Origin: Micrococcaceae bacterium Sec5.1
Lineage (GTDB): Bacteria > Actinomycetota > Actinomycetes > Actinomycetales > Micrococcaceae
Reading direction: 5' to 3'
DNA length: 64,000 bases
NCBI GenBank assembly: GCA_039636795.1
Contig: CP143430.1
Location: forward strand, 744,001 to 808,000
Part shown: positions 1 through 9,385 of the stretch, piece after piece
Layout: every line of letters starts with the position of its first letter
Numbering within the stretch: position 1 is the stretch's first letter
Position numbers and translations under genes: made by a program
The notes under the pieces: generated by a model
Database searches by the model: none
What the model was told of the DNA's origin: nothing
Seen by the model: only the letters and a program-made list of their open reading frames with translations

Positions 1-450
1 AGTTTGGAGGCCGGCGCCGAGGAACGTGTCCGGTGCGCAACCCAGCCTGAGGCCCGCTGCGTCCGCGGCCTTTAGCAAGCCCAAGCCACTTTCGCGGTCC
101 AAGGAGAAGGGCTTTTCGCTCCAGACGTGCTTGCCTGCGTTGACAGCCTGCGTGGCAACTTCCACGTGGGCAGCGGGGATGGTCAGGTTGATGACAATCT
201 CCACCTCGGGGTGGCCGAGGACAGCGTCGATGCCACCGTGCACGGGGATGCCGTACTCGTTGGCTCGGGTGGCTGCGGCCTCTTCGAACAAGTCACCGAT
301 CGCCACAACGCGAACATCGGGGAAGCTTGTGAGGTTGTCGAGGTACTGCTTGCTGATGACACCTGCGCCGATGATGCCGACGCCAACGGGCCCTGAACCT
401 AAGGGGGTTGACATCAGAGAACCAAAGGCCGCTCCTGCTGCGTTGCTCAT
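1..450 (-). CDS. Gfo/Idh/MocA-family oxidoreductase, N-terminal part
   Basis: The 150 codons visible here form the NAD(P)-binding Rossmann half of a Gfo/Idh/MocA dehydrogenase, and the C-terminal substrate domain runs off the window edge. A GxGxxG-type loop (VGIIGAG) lies near residue 25 and the family signature WSEKPFSLD near residue 110-118. The family oxidises sugars, inositols or related polyols with NAD(P). The start ATG at 450 overlaps the stop of the upstream isomerase gene as ATGA, so the two are translationally coupled. The pairing with a TIM-barrel isomerase is typical of inositol or unusual-sugar catabolic operons, but the substrate cannot be read from the sequence. Confidence 0.85.
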   Translation of the reverse strand, partial: MSNAAGAAFGSLMSTPLGSGPVGVGIIGAGVISKQYLDNLTSFPDVRVVAIGDLFEEAAATRANEYGIPVHGGIDAVLGHPEVEIVINLTIPAAHVEVATQAVNAGKHVWSEKPFSLDRESGLGLLKAADAAGLRLGCAPDTFLGAGLQT

Positions 451-1187
451 GCGGACACCTTCCCAGCGCTGAGGTAGTTGTAGCTGTCTTCCACGGCGTC
501 GAACATGTCGCCTTGGAAGTCGTCCAGTTCCACGACCGCTGCTTCAAGTGATCCGGCAGCGTTCAAGACGTCCCAGATAGGCATCTGACCGGCACCAACG
601 GCGAGCTGGCTCGACGGATCGGGGGTTACGGGACCGTCCTTGATGTGGATGAACTTGACCCGATCACCAAGCCGGGCCAGGAGTTCGGCGGGATTCTGAC
701 CACCGACTGCAGCCCAGTACGTGTCCAATTCAAGGACGACCTCGGGGTTGAGGTGGTCGGCCAAGTGTTCGATTGCCGTTTTGCCGTCAATGACGGACTC
801 AACTTCCCACCAGTGGTTGTGATAACCGACGCGGACACCGTATTCGGATCCCTTGGCGGCAGCCGCGTTGAGCTGTTCCGCGGTTGCTTTGATGTCTTCG
901 ATCGTGTTCCAGCGCTCGATCGGGACATGCGGGTCAATAACAGTTCCGATGCCCAAGTGCTTTGCAGCAGCAAAGATTGCGTCCTGGTCATCGCTGAGCA
1001 AAGGAGCGTGGCCGGACGGACCGGTGAGGTTGTTCTCCGTCAATGCCTGCTTGAGTTCTTCGGCCTTGGCAACGAAACGGTATGGCTCAACCATGGTGAA
1101 GCCGATCTCGGCCAAGCGCTGGATGGTTCCCGCCAGATCCTCTTCAAGGGCCTTTCGGACCGTGTAGAGCTGGATCGAATATGACAC
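447..1187 (-). CDS. Sugar phosphate isomerase/epimerase (xylose isomerase-like TIM barrel)
   Basis: 246 residues, the normal length for the AP endonuclease 2/xylose isomerase-like TIM-barrel family (IolE/IolH/hydroxypyruvate isomerase relatives). It begins MSYSIQLYTVR, the usual first barrel strand. Metal-ligand-type acidic residues and histidines occur in VRVGYHNHWWEVE, VLELDTYWA and VKFIHIKDG. The start is GTG at 1187, chosen because GAGGAG sits about 6 nt upstream. The stop overlaps the next gene (ATGA). It is divergent from the ROK regulator, which is a candidate repressor of this operon. The substrate is unknown. Confidence 0.88.
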   Translation of the reverse strand: MSYSIQLYTVRKALEEDLAGTIQRLAEIGFTMVEPYRFVAKAEELKQALTENNLTGPSGHAPLLSDDQDAIFAAAKHLGIGTVIDPHVPIERWNTIEDIKATAEQLNAAAAKGSEYGVRVGYHNHWWEVESVIDGKTAIEHLADHLNPEVVLELDTYWAAVGGQNPAELLARLGDRVKFIHIKDGPVTPDPSSQLAVGAGQMPIWDVLNAAGSLEAAVVELDDFQGDMFDAVEDSYNYLSAGKVSA

Positions 1188-1370
1188 TGTCTCTCCTCGT
1201 CGTTGTGGGTGGAGGCAAATTGATGCCGTTGATTTCCGGCATTCAAGGGGATTGATGTGCTGCTCCTCACAACCTAGGGGGACTTTTGCCGAGCGTCAAG
1301 CAAAAGTTGAAATATGGCCGACAAACTTCTGCCGCATGACACGCATAAGCAATCGTGCTTCACTAATGGC

Positions 1371-2591
1371 ATGACCTCAGCACCCGGACACCACGGCGGA
1401 AAAGACGCCCCCGCGCAGGACGCCGGTAACCTTTCACGTGCCGGGGACCTCTTCCAGCTCCTGCGGGACGGCCAAGCCCGGACCCGTGCTGAACTTGCCC
1501 TCACCACAGGACTCGCCCGCTCCACCGTCGCCTCCCGCATTGACGCCCTGATCGGATCCGGCCTCGTAGGGCCCGCCGGGGAGGCCACATCAAGTGGCGG
1601 AAGGCCGCCGTCGCGCTTTGCCTTCAACCCCGCCGCCCGCGTGGTCCTGGCCGTCGACGTCGGAGCGACCCACGTGATTGTGGCCGTCACCGACCTTGGT
1701 GGAAGTGTCCTGGCCGAACGCAGGCTGACGCAGGAAGTCGCCGCGGGTCCTGATGTTGTCCTTGGCCAGGTCATCAACGCCGGACGTGCGCTGCTGACCG
1801 AAGCCGGTCGTGAACTTGGCGACCTCGCCGGCATTGGCATCGGACTGCCCGGCCCCGTGGAACACGCGACCGGACGGCCGGTCAAGCCGCCCATCATGCC
1901 TGGCTGGGACGGATTCGACGTCGTTCCTTATGTCCAGCGCTCGCTGCCGGTTCCCGTGCTGGTGGACAACGACGTCAACATCATGGCGCTCGGCGAACGC
2001 ACGGCATACTGGCCCGACCACGAGAATTTCCTGTTCATCAAAGTGGCCACTGGCATCGGCGCAGGCATCATCAGCAGTGGTCAGCTACAGCGCGGCGCCA
2101 ATGGCACTGCCGGCGACCTCGGCCACGTACGGGTGCCCCGTGGCGACGACGTCCTCTGCCGCTGCGGCAACTACGGGTGCCTCGAAGCGCTCGCCTCAGG
2201 TCCCGCCGTCGCCCGCCAGCTCAAGGCTCAAGGTCTCGAAGCCGCCACGGGCGCAGATGTCCTACGGCTGGTGGGCGAAGGAAATTTGCAGGCCATCCAG
2301 GCGCTGCGGCAGGCGGGACGGGACGTCGGCGATGTGCTGGCCACCGTGGTTAACCTGCTCAATCCGTCCATGATTATCATCGGCGGCAGCGTGGGAGAGG
2401 CCGGCGAACACCTCGTTGCCGGCATTCGCGAGGTTGTCTACCGTCGTTCACTGCCGTTGGCCACTACGCACCTTCGGATCGGTATTTCCATGGCCGGTGA
2501 TCGCGCCGCAATCCTGGGCGCCAGCCAGATGGTGACGCAGTACGTGCTCTCGCCGGCAGTGATTGAAGCCACGCTCCAAGCCACGGGATAG
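1371..2591 (+). CDS. ROK-family transcriptional regulator
   Basis: About 406 residues. An N-terminal winged HTH (around residues 25-80, ARTRAELALTTGLARST) precedes a ROK sugar-kinase-like domain. The ROK nucleotide fold begins at AVDVGATHVIVAV, and the zinc motif CRCGNYGCLE is intact (C-x-C-G-x2-G-C-x-E). Such proteins (NagC/XylR type) repress sugar genes and are induced by a sugar ligand. It lies divergent from the isomerase/oxidoreductase operon across about 125-180 bp and probably controls it. An in-frame ATG at 1314 would add 19 residues. Neither start has a clear ribosome site, and I prefer 1371 because the extra residues are not family-like. Confidence 0.85.
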   Translation: MTSAPGHHGGKDAPAQDAGNLSRAGDLFQLLRDGQARTRAELALTTGLARSTVASRIDALIGSGLVGPAGEATSSGGRPPSRFAFNPAARVVLAVDVGATHVIVAVTDLGGSVLAERRLTQEVAAGPDVVLGQVINAGRALLTEAGRELGDLAGIGIGLPGPVEHATGRPVKPPIMPGWDGFDVVPYVQRSLPVPVLVDNDVNIMALGERTAYWPDHENFLFIKVATGIGAGIISSGQLQRGANGTAGDLGHVRVPRGDDVLCRCGNYGCLEALASGPAVARQLKAQGLEAATGADVLRLVGEGNLQAIQALRQAGRDVGDVLATVVNLLNPSMIIIGGSVGEAGEHLVAGIREVVYRRSLPLATTHLRIGISMAGDRAAILGASQMVTQYVLSPAVIEATLQATG

Positions 2592-2676
2592 AGGCCTTTT
2601 GTGACGGGATGGCCGGTGAGGGCGTGATAGCAATGAAGGTGATGAAAACGTTTCCCGCAGCCCTCCCGCGCACAGC

Positions 2677-3870
2677 ATGAACCAGTTCCTCGCCAAAGTT
2701 CCAAGGGGTTGGTTGATCCTCGCGTGCATCGGCCTGATCGCGCTCAACATGCGCGGGCCGTTCGTAGCAGTGGCCCCCGTGGTGGGTTCGCTGCAGGCCG
2801 ACCTGGGATTCTCACCTGTTGAACTCGGCCTGTTGACCGGCATCCCTGTGCTCTGTTTTTCGCTGGCCTCGCCGTTGGCCTCCTTGGCTGGCCGGCGCCT
2901 CGGTGCCGAATTCGCGGTGATGCTTACGCTGCTTGGCGTACTGGCCGGCGTCGTGATCCGGTCCAGCGGCGGTGGCGTGCCGGTGATGGTGGGGACGGTC
3001 ATCATTGGCGTGGCTATTACGATCGGCAATATCGCCGTGCCGCTCATCATCCGCCGGGACTTTGCCCCACGGCGCCAAGCCACCGCGATGGGCGTCTATA
3101 CGGCCGCCTTGAATATCGGATCGTTCCTTACATCCGTGGCTACTGCGCCGCTCGCTGAATGGTTGGGCTGGCGGCTTTCCCTGGCCGCGAGTGCCCTTCT
3201 GGCGTTGGCAGCCATCCTGTTCTGGATCCCGACTGTTGGATTCCGGCGCGCGCTGGTTCCGGCTGCGGTTCCTGCGCCCGATCGCTCTGCATCCGCTGCG
3301 GTTGCTGGAGTGGGCTGGCTCACCGTGGGCCTGACGATTGGCTTCGCGGGCCAGGCGTTCTCCTACTACGGCATCACGGCGTGGCTGCCGACCTTCCTGT
3401 CCGACGAGCTCGGCATGGGCGCCGCCGAGGCCGGAGCCGGATCATCACTGTTCCAGATCTTCGCGATAGTGGGCGGGCTGGGCGTGCCACTCTTGGCCCG
3501 CTTTGCGAGTACGACGACGGTGGCCGTCACCTTGAGTGCGTTATGGCTGACGGTTCCCGTGGGCTTGCTGCTGGCACCCGGTTTGTGGTGGATGTGGTCT
3601 TCGATGGGCGGCGTTGCGCAGGGTGGCGGCATCACGGTCGTGTTCATCGCCATCATCAAGTTCGCGCACTCCCAGGCGGCCGCGGGGAAGATGTCCGCAG
3701 TTGTGCAGGGTGTGGGCTACTTGGTTGCAGCCTTGGCGCCAACGGTCATCGGCTACGTCCACGCTGTGTCCAGCGGCTGGACCGTGCCGCTGCTGGTGAT
3801 CCTGGGTTCGGTGCTCGCGTTCTGCGTGTGCATTACATTGTCCGTGCGCTGGGTGGCCCGGCAGCGGTAG
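2677..3870 (+). CDS. MFS transporter of the CynX/NimT type
   Basis: 397 residues with about 12 hydrophobic segments. The opening LILACIGLIALNMRGPFVAVAPVVGSL matches the cyanate/2-nitroimidazole (CynX/NimT) branch of the major facilitator superfamily, with LNMRGPF in helix 1. It probably exports or imports a small organic anion, but no cyanase lies nearby, so cyanate is not supported. A near-palindrome GAAAACGTTTCC at 2644-2655 lies 22 bp before the start and resembles a LacI-type operator (weak evidence). No good Shine-Dalgarno is visible before the ATG. Confidence 0.8.
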   Translation: MNQFLAKVPRGWLILACIGLIALNMRGPFVAVAPVVGSLQADLGFSPVELGLLTGIPVLCFSLASPLASLAGRRLGAEFAVMLTLLGVLAGVVIRSSGGGVPVMVGTVIIGVAITIGNIAVPLIIRRDFAPRRQATAMGVYTAALNIGSFLTSVATAPLAEWLGWRLSLAASALLALAAILFWIPTVGFRRALVPAAVPAPDRSASAAVAGVGWLTVGLTIGFAGQAFSYYGITAWLPTFLSDELGMGAAEAGAGSSLFQIFAIVGGLGVPLLARFASTTTVAVTLSALWLTVPVGLLLAPGLWWMWSSMGGVAQGGGITVVFIAIIKFAHSQAAAGKMSAVVQGVGYLVAALAPTVIGYVHAVSSGWTVPLLVILGSVLAFCVCITLSVRWVARQR

Positions 3871-3889
3871 GTGCGGGCCGGCGTCGGGG

Positions 3890-4200
3890 TGTGCCGTGGT
3901 GTTGCGCCCGTTTCGGGGGTGCGCTGCGGAATGTGCCGTGCGCACGGCATGGTGTGCAGCGGATCATCGAAATGGAACGAGCTGGCAGCGGTAGGTGGGG
4001 GCCGCCGTCGTGGTGTGTCCGATGCGCTTGCCCGTTTCGGGGGCTGGCTGCGCATTAGACGGTAGGAAGCGTCTTGTGTGCAGCAAGCCATCGAATGGGT
4101 CGGCCTTTCGCCGTGCCTGCCCGATTCGGGGGTGCGCTGCCGAACGTGCCGTGCGCACGGCATGGTGCGCAGCCAACCATCGAAACGGAGCGAGCGAACC
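3890..4200. repeat. Intergenic palindromic repeat, two full and one degenerate copy
   Basis: This non-coding stretch between two convergent genes holds copies of a segment of about 75 bp. Two well-preserved copies (around 3920-3990 and 4130-4200) carry the perfect palindrome TGCCGTGCGCACGGCA at 3934-3949 and 4147-4162, and each is followed by a variant of CATCGAAACGGAGCGAGC. A third copy around 4030-4115 keeps the flanks but has lost the palindrome. Open frames across it are translations of repeat DNA and are not called as genes. It is probably a dispersed repeat family, which needs a genome-wide search to confirm. Confidence 0.65.
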
Positions 4201-4227
4201 GTCGAGGTGGCATGGAGAAGCCCCGCT

Positions 4228-4286
4228 GCTGGGCTGCCTCCCCGACCATCGGGGTCACTTGTTGCGAAGAGTGCAGGCAGCCCAGC
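4228..4286. terminator. Large hairpin, possible bidirectional terminator
   Basis: A perfect 12-bp inverted repeat (GCTGGGCTGCCT at 4228-4239, AGGCAGCCCAGC at 4275-4286) encloses a second perfect hairpin, CCCCGA-CCA-TCGGGG at 4240-4254. It lies between the convergent transporter and aceB genes, 41 bp after the aceB stop as read on the minus strand. No clear U-tract follows, so termination is inferred from position and stem strength. Confidence 0.5.
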
Positions 4287-4327
4287 GTCGGGGCTTGGTT
4301 TGTCGCTACCTTTTCAGGTCAGTAGCC

Positions 4328-5980
4328 CTAGGCGGCGACGAGTTCCTCTTCCGTGGCCTCTTCTCGGGCCTCGGTGAGGAAACGGGCGTAGGCCGGGATG
4401 GTCAGGAAGGTGGGGAATTCCTCGGCCAGGGTGACTTCTTCGAAGATGGCGCGGGCGTCGGCGAAGCGGTCTCCGTCGAAGCGTTCCAGCCGGGCGAATT
4501 CCTCGTCCAGCATGTCCTGAACCCATTCTCGGCTGATGATGTCGCCGTGATCGGTGATGGCGTGTGAGTGGATCCACTGCCAGAGCTGGGACCGGGAGAT
4601 CTCGGCGGTGGCGGCGTCTTCCATGAGGTTGTGGATGGCCACGGCTCCGTTGCCGCGGAGCCAGGACTCGATGTAGCGGATGCCTACTTCGATGTTCAGG
4701 CGTACGCCGGCTTCGGTGATGGTTCCCTCGGTGCTGGCGATGTCGATCAGGGCGCGGTCGTCGGGGGTGACGTCCTCGCGGGAGCGCTCCAGCTGGTTGG
4801 GGCGGTCGCCGAGAACTGAGTCAAAAACTTCGCGGCAGACCGGCACGAGATCCGGGTGGGCCACCCATGAACCGTCGAAGCCGTCGTTGGCTTCACGGGT
4901 TTTGTCCGCACGGACCTTCTCGAACGATGCCTGGTTGGCGGCTTCGTCCTTGCGGTTGGGAACAGCGGCAGCCATCCCACCGATCGCCATGGCCCCGCGG
5001 CGGTGGCAGGCCCGCACGAGTTGTTCGGTGTAGGCACGCATGAACGGCTGGGTCATGGTCACCTGGCCGCGGTCCGGGAGCACGAAACGCGGTCCGCGGG
5101 TGCGGAAGTTCTTGATCAGGGAGAAGATGTAGTCCCAGCGACCGGCATTCAGGCCCGAGGCGTGATCGCGGAGTTCGTACAGGATCTCCTCCATCTCAAA
5201 CGCGGCCGTGATGGTTTCGATCAGGACCGTGGCGCGGATGGTGCCCTGCGGAATGCCTAGCAGGTCCTGCGCCAGGACGAAGATGTCGTTCCACAGGCGA
5301 GCTTCGAGGTGGTTCTCGATCTTAGGCAGGTAGAAGTACGGTCCCTTGCCTTGGGCCAGCAGGCGGCGGGCGTTGTGGAAGAAGAACAGCCCGAAGTCCA
5401 CGATGCCACCGGCGATCGGCTTTCCGTCGATCAGCATGTGCTTCTCGGGAAGGTGCCAGCCACGCGGACGGACCACGATGGTGGGCAGGTCCTCGGCAGC
5501 CTTGAGCTTGTACTCCTTGCCCTCCGGGGACGTGAAATCAATGCGACGCTCCAAAGCATCGGTCAGGTTCAGCTGGCCCTGGATGACGTTGCGCCACGTC
5601 GGCGTCGAGGAGTCTTCCATGTCAGCGAGCCAGACCTTCGCACCCGAGTTCAGGGCGTTGATGGTCATCTTCTTGTCCACCGGACCCGTGATCTCCACGC
5701 GGCGGTCCTCCAAACCCGGAGCCGGCGGAGCAACGCGCCAGGAAGGATCGTTGCGGATGCCCTCGGTCTGCGGGAGGAAACGGGGATCCTGGCCGGAAGA
5801 AATCTGGTTCCGGCGGGCATGCCGGGCCTGCATCAGCTCCTGACGACGATCGGCCGTAGCCCGGTGCAACTTGCCGATGAACTCAAGGGCGTCCGGCGTC
5901 AAAACCTCGTTCTGACGGCAAATGGGCTGAGCCGTGATCGTGATGCCATTAATAGTGAAGTTGTCAGTGAAGCTGTTCAT
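4328..5980 (-). CDS. aceB: Malate synthase A
   Basis: 550 residues, the usual length of malate synthase A, which condenses glyoxylate with acetyl-CoA to malate in the glyoxylate shunt. The signature around [12 protein letters not shown], the active-site arginine region [13 protein letters not shown] and the C-terminal [11 protein letters not shown] block are all present. The start is ATG at 5980, with TTAGGAG about 8 nt upstream. The frame stays open 33 codons further upstream, but those codons lack a ribosome site and family similarity. It lies downstream of aceA on the same strand with a 239-bp gap. That gap contains a GGTGAGC/GCTCACC hairpin at 6184-6207 but no recognisable gene. Confidence 0.96.
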   Translation of the reverse strand: MNSFTDNFTINGITITAQPICRQNEVLTPDALEFIGKLHRATADRRQELMQARHARRNQISSGQDPRFLPQTEGIRNDPSWRVAPPAPGLEDRRVEITGPVDKKMTINALNSGAKVWLADMEDSSTPTWRNVIQGQLNLTDALERRIDFTSPEGKEYKLKAAEDLPTIVVRPRGWHLPEKHMLIDGKPIAGGIVDFGLFFFHNARRLLAQGKGPYFYLPKIENHLEARLWNDIFVLAQDLLGIPQGTIRATVLIETITAAFEMEEILYELRDHASGLNAGRWDYIFSLIKNFRTRGPRFVLPDRGQVTMTQPFMRAYTEQLVRACHRRGAMAIGGMAAAVPNRKDEAANQASFEKVRADKTREANDGFDGSWVAHPDLVPVCREVFDSVLGDRPNQLERSREDVTPDDRALIDIASTEGTITEAGVRLNIEVGIRYIESWLRGNGAVAIHNLMEDAATAEISRSQLWQWIHSHAITDHGDIISREWVQDMLDEEFARLERFDGDRFADARAIFEEVTLAEEFPTFLTIPAYARFLTEAREEATEEELVAA

Positions 5981-6219
5981 TTCAAAACTCCTAAGAAAAG
6001 GTTCGACGGCGGCACTTGCCTGGGTTGGTGGGGCCGGGAAGAGAAATCCTCCGCGTGCTATTCCCCGTCCCGGCCGCATGGCCTCGCGGGGCTCGGCCGA
6101 CGTCCGGGACAGGGCCCCTTTTACGCACGCTTCCGGATTCCCCTTCCCGGCCGATGGCGGTGAGTGCCGCCGTCGTGCCCTGTGGTGAGCGAAGCGAACA
6201 GCTCACCTGGGCGTGTTGG

Positions 6220-7542
6220 TTAATGGAACTGGCCCTCTTCGGTCGATCCGACCAATGCGAGGGTGGATGCGTTCGGGTTGAGCGCAGTAGCGATATCGTC
6301 GAAGTAGCCGGTGCCGACTTCGCGCTGGTGCTTGGTGGCGGTGTAGCCGCGGGACTCGGAGGCGAATTCCTTTTCCTGGAGTTCGACGTAGGCGCTCATG
6401 CCTTCACGGGCGTAGCCGTGGGCGAGATCGAACATCGAGTAGTTCAGGGCGTGGAAGCCGGCCAGGGTGATGAACTGGAACGTGAAGCCCATGGCACCGA
6501 GTTCGCGCTGGAACTTGGCGATGGTGGTGTCGTCCAGGTGCTTGCGCCAGTTGAAGGACGGGGAGCAGTTGTAGGAGAGCATCTGGTCTGGGAAGTCGGC
6601 CTTGACCGATTCGGCGAACTTGCGGGCAAGCTCCAGGTCCGGGGTGCCCGTCTCCATCCAGATGAGGTCGGAGTACGGCGCGTAGGCCTTGGCGCGGGCG
6701 ATGCAGGGTTCGATGCCGTTGCGGACCTTGTAGAAGCCCTCGGCCGTACGTTCACCAGTGATGAATTCCTGGTCGCGCTCGTCGACGTCGGAGGTGATTA
6801 GCGTTGCTGCTTCGGCGTCGGTGCGGGCGATAACGACGGTTGGAGTGCCGGCGACGTCGGCCGCGAGGCGGGCTGCGTTGAGGGTCCGGATGTGCTGCTG
6901 GGTGGGGATCAGGACCTTGCCGCCCAGGTGGCCGCACTTCTTTTCCGATGCCAGCTGGTCTTCCCAGTGAACACCCGAAGCTCCGGCGGTGATCATGGAC
7001 TTCATGAGTTCGTAGGCGTTGAGCGGGCCACCGAAGCCGGCTTCGGCGTCGGCGACGATCGGGACGAGCCAGTCTTCAACCGTCTTGGCGCCCTCGGCGT
7101 ATTCGATCTGGTCTGCGCGGAGCAGCGCGTTGTTGATGCGGCGGACAACCTGGGGTACCGAGTTGGCCGGGTACAGGGACTGGTCCGGGTAGGTCTGGCC
7201 CGAGAGGTTTGCATCAGCGGCGACCTGCCATCCGGAAAGGTAGATGGCGCGGAGGCCGGCCTTGACCTGCTGAACGGCCTGGTTGCCGGTCAAGGCACCG
7301 AGGGCGTTGGTGTAGCCGCCGGTGGGAGCTTCCTCGGTCAGCTGCTTCCAGAGCTTTTCCGAACCGCGACGGGCCAGGGTGTGCTCTTCGGAGACGCGAC
7401 CACGGAGGCGGACAACGTCGGTGGCCGAGTAATCACGGGTGACGCCTTCCCAACGCGGGTTGGCGGACCATTCAAGTTCCAGCGCTGCTGCCTGCTGCTC
7501 TGCAGTCTGTGCCGATTCTGCTGGTTCAAATGATGCGGTCAT
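6220..7542 (-). CDS. aceA: Isocitrate lyase
   Basis: 440 residues. It cleaves isocitrate to succinate and glyoxylate, the first step of the glyoxylate shunt, allowing growth on acetate and fatty acids. The catalytic motif KKCGH (in [12 protein letters not shown]) is intact, and the N-terminal block [19 protein letters not shown] is typical of actinobacterial and proteobacterial enzymes. The start is ATG at 7542 with TTAGGAG about 6 nt upstream. It is divergent from a RamB-like regulator across 154 bp and followed by aceB, so the region forms a compact acetate-assimilation locus. Regulation by the divergent gene is inferred from RamB control of aceA/aceB in Corynebacterium glutamicum. Confidence 0.97.
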   Translation of the reverse strand: MTASFEPAESAQTAEQQAAALELEWSANPRWEGVTRDYSATDVVRLRGRVSEEHTLARRGSEKLWKQLTEEAPTGGYTNALGALTGNQAVQQVKAGLRAIYLSGWQVAADANLSGQTYPDQSLYPANSVPQVVRRINNALLRADQIEYAEGAKTVEDWLVPIVADAEAGFGGPLNAYELMKSMITAGASGVHWEDQLASEKKCGHLGGKVLIPTQQHIRTLNAARLAADVAGTPTVVIARTDAEAATLITSDVDERDQEFITGERTAEGFYKVRNGIEPCIARAKAYAPYSDLIWMETGTPDLELARKFAESVKADFPDQMLSYNCSPSFNWRKHLDDTTIAKFQRELGAMGFTFQFITLAGFHALNYSMFDLAHGYAREGMSAYVELQEKEFASESRGYTATKHQREVGTGYFDDIATALNPNASTLALVGSTEEGQFH

Positions 7543-7686
7543 TGCATTCTCCTAATATCCAAGCGGGGCTCCCCGGGCCGGCCTCCGCTGCGCCGTTGCT
7601 GCATCGGCCGGCTCACCCGGGGTCTGTATTTCCTTTTCGTAAGACCTACTTTTCTGCACTTACAACAGGCTTTCTAGAGGAAAACT

Positions 7687-7800
7687 ATGGAAAGAAATGC
7701 ACTTCTTCGCGTATTCTCAAGAAATGTCCCCTGTGAGCTGGAATCGCGAAGTCGCGCCGCCGTCGTCGTCCACGACGTCCCCCGAACTGGACGTCATTAG
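7687..7800 (+). CDS. Possible small ORF overlapping the ramB start
   Basis: A 37-codon frame begins MERNALLRVF and has a better ribosome site (AGAGGA, 5 nt before the ATG) than any in-frame start of the overlapping regulator gene. It ends TAG at 7798-7800, inside the regulator coding region but in another frame. It could be a leader peptide coupling translation into ramB, or the ribosome site may be coincidental. I recognise no family. Confidence 0.25.
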   Translation: MERNALLRVFSRNVPCELESRSRAAVVVHDVPRTGRH

Positions 7801-9211
7801 CCTCGGCCGCCGCGTGCGCCATCTGCGCAAGCAAGCCGGCCTGACGCTGGACGACTTGAGTGCCGCCGTCGGGACTGCGCCAAGCCAGTTAAGCCTGATC
7901 GAAAACGGTAAACGCGAACCCAAATTGGGACTCCTTCAGCAGCTTGCCGCGGCCCTCAACGTGAGCATCGATCAGCTTCTGGGGGCCGAGCCGCCCAGCC
8001 GCCGCGCGGCCCTGGAAATCGAGCTGGAACGATACCAACGTGGACCCCTGTACGAGTCGCTGAATCTGCCGAAAATCCGCATCAGCTCGCGGCTTCCGCT
8101 GGATGTGCTGGAGTCGCAAGTGGGGCTGCTTCAGGAGCTCGAGCGCAAGCTAAATGAGCAGGTCGCGACGCCGGAAGAAGCGCGCCGCGCGAACGGCGAG
8201 TTGCGTGCCATGATGCGCGAGCGCGGTAACTATTTCCCGGAGTATGAGGCCGAGGCACAGAAGGTGCTCAAAGGGGTCGGCTACACCACTGGGCCGCTCA
8301 GCCAGCATGTCATTGCGGACATCGCGGAGAACCTCGGATTTTCGTTGCACCACGTGGGCGATTTGCCCCATTCCACACGGTCCGTGACGGATTTGAAGAA
8401 CCGCAGAATTTACCTAACGCAGAACCAGCGCCAGGATCACGATCCGCGTTCGGTGCTGCTGCAGGCGCTTGGCCATTATGTCCTGGGGCATGAAACTCCG
8501 CGGAACTACGGCGATTTTCTGGCACAGCGAGTGGCCACCAACTACTTCGCCGCGGCTCTGCTGTTGCCCGAGCATGCCACCGTTGAATTCCTCCAAAAAG
8601 CCAAGGCAGCGAAAGAAATCGCTGTGGAGGACATCCGCGACGCCTTCGCTGTGTCCTACGAGACCGCCGCCCACCGCTTCACCAACCTGGCCACCAAGCA
8701 CCTGGGCATCACCACGCACTTCCAGAAGACACACCAGTCAGGCATCATCTACAAGGCCTACGAGAACGACGGCGTGACCTTTCCGCAGGATCACACGGGC
8801 GCCATCGAGGGGCAGCCGTCGTGCAAGGCCTGGACGTCGCGGGCAGTGTTCGACGTGCCGGACAAGTTCAGCGCGTACAGCCAATACACGGACACGCCCT
8901 CCGGTACTTACTGGTGCACGGCCAGGACCGAGCGCTCTGCCGCTGGTGAGTTTTCCTTGAGTATTGGGGTGCCGTATAAGCATGTGAAATGGTTCCGTGG
9001 GCGCGAGACCACTGCCCGTGCTACCTCGACCTGCCCTGACCCGAACTGCTGCAAGCGGCCACCTGCCTCACTCGCGAACGAGTGGTCCGGCAACGCCTGG
9101 CCGTCGGCGCGGGCTCATTCGCATCTGCTGGCTGCCATGCCTCCGGGTGCGTTCCCCGGCGTGGACGAGACCGAGGTGTACAGCTTCCTGGCGGCCCACT
9201 CCGAGCGCTGA
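7697..9211 (+). CDS. ramB: RamB-like XRE/short-chain fatty acyl regulator
   Basis: 504 residues from ATG 7697, or 495 from ATG 7724. An XRE helix-turn-helix (LRKQAGLTLDDLSAAVGTAPSQLSLIE, around residues 40-66) is followed by the long acyl-regulator and ImmA/IrrE-like region (DPRSVLLQALGHYVLGHE) and a Cys-rich C-terminal segment (CPDPNCCKRP). This is the architecture of RamB, the acetate-metabolism regulator that represses aceA and aceB in Corynebacterium. Position divergent from aceA supports the same role here. The true start is unclear because the strongest upstream ribosome site serves a different frame. The stop codon TGA (9209-9211) merges directly into the first unit of a 32-bp repeat array. 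Confidence 0.88.
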   Translation: MHFFAYSQEMSPVSWNREVAPPSSSTTSPELDVISLGRRVRHLRKQAGLTLDDLSAAVGTAPSQLSLIENGKREPKLGLLQQLAAALNVSIDQLLGAEPPSRRAALEIELERYQRGPLYESLNLPKIRISSRLPLDVLESQVGLLQELERKLNEQVATPEEARRANGELRAMMRERGNYFPEYEAEAQKVLKGVGYTTGPLSQHVIADIAENLGFSLHHVGDLPHSTRSVTDLKNRRIYLTQNQRQDHDPRSVLLQALGHYVLGHETPRNYGDFLAQRVATNYFAAALLLPEHATVEFLQKAKAAKEIAVEDIRDAFAVSYETAAHRFTNLATKHLGITTHFQKTHQSGIIYKAYENDGVTFPQDHTGAIEGQPSCKAWTSRAVFDVPDKFSAYSQYTDTPSGTYWCTARTERSAAGEFSLSIGVPYKHVKWFRGRETTARATSTCPDPNCCKRPPASLANEWSGNAWPSARAHSHLLAAMPPGAFPGVDETEVYSFLAAHSER

Positions 9212-9385
9212 TGCTCTCTCACGTCCTGCCTGCTTTTCCCCGATGCTCGGTCACATCCTGCGGGTTTTTCCCCGATGCTCGGTCACATCCTGCGGGTTTT
9301 TCCCCGATGCTCGGTCACATCCTGCGGGTTTTTCCCCGATGCTCGGTCACTTCCCGACCGTTTTGGCGGGATGTTCTCTCACCTG
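9210..9385. repeat. 32-bp repeat array A (6 units)
   Basis: Six copies with the core TCTCTCAC or its variant TCGGTCAC; the core ends at 9222, 9254, 9286, 9318, 9350 and 9382, each exactly 32 bp apart. Units 2-5 share the same variant core and nearly the same filler, so they arose by local tandem duplication of one diverged unit. Most units can pair as a small hairpin (CGGG-TTTTT-CCCC inside CATC/GATG). The array fills the gap between convergent ramB and the SDR gene. It starts in the ramB stop codon and supplies the SDR stop codon. Confidence 0.93.

Noticed and set aside
3159..4058. 299-codon plus-strand frame over the end of the CynX-like transporter
   Set aside because: It lies in another frame of a convincing 12-helix transporter and runs into repeat DNA; it shows no domain.
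7543..7696. RamB-binding boxes between aceA and ramB
   Set aside because: Two TGCACTT-containing segments are present, but neither matches the published RamB motif well enough to claim.
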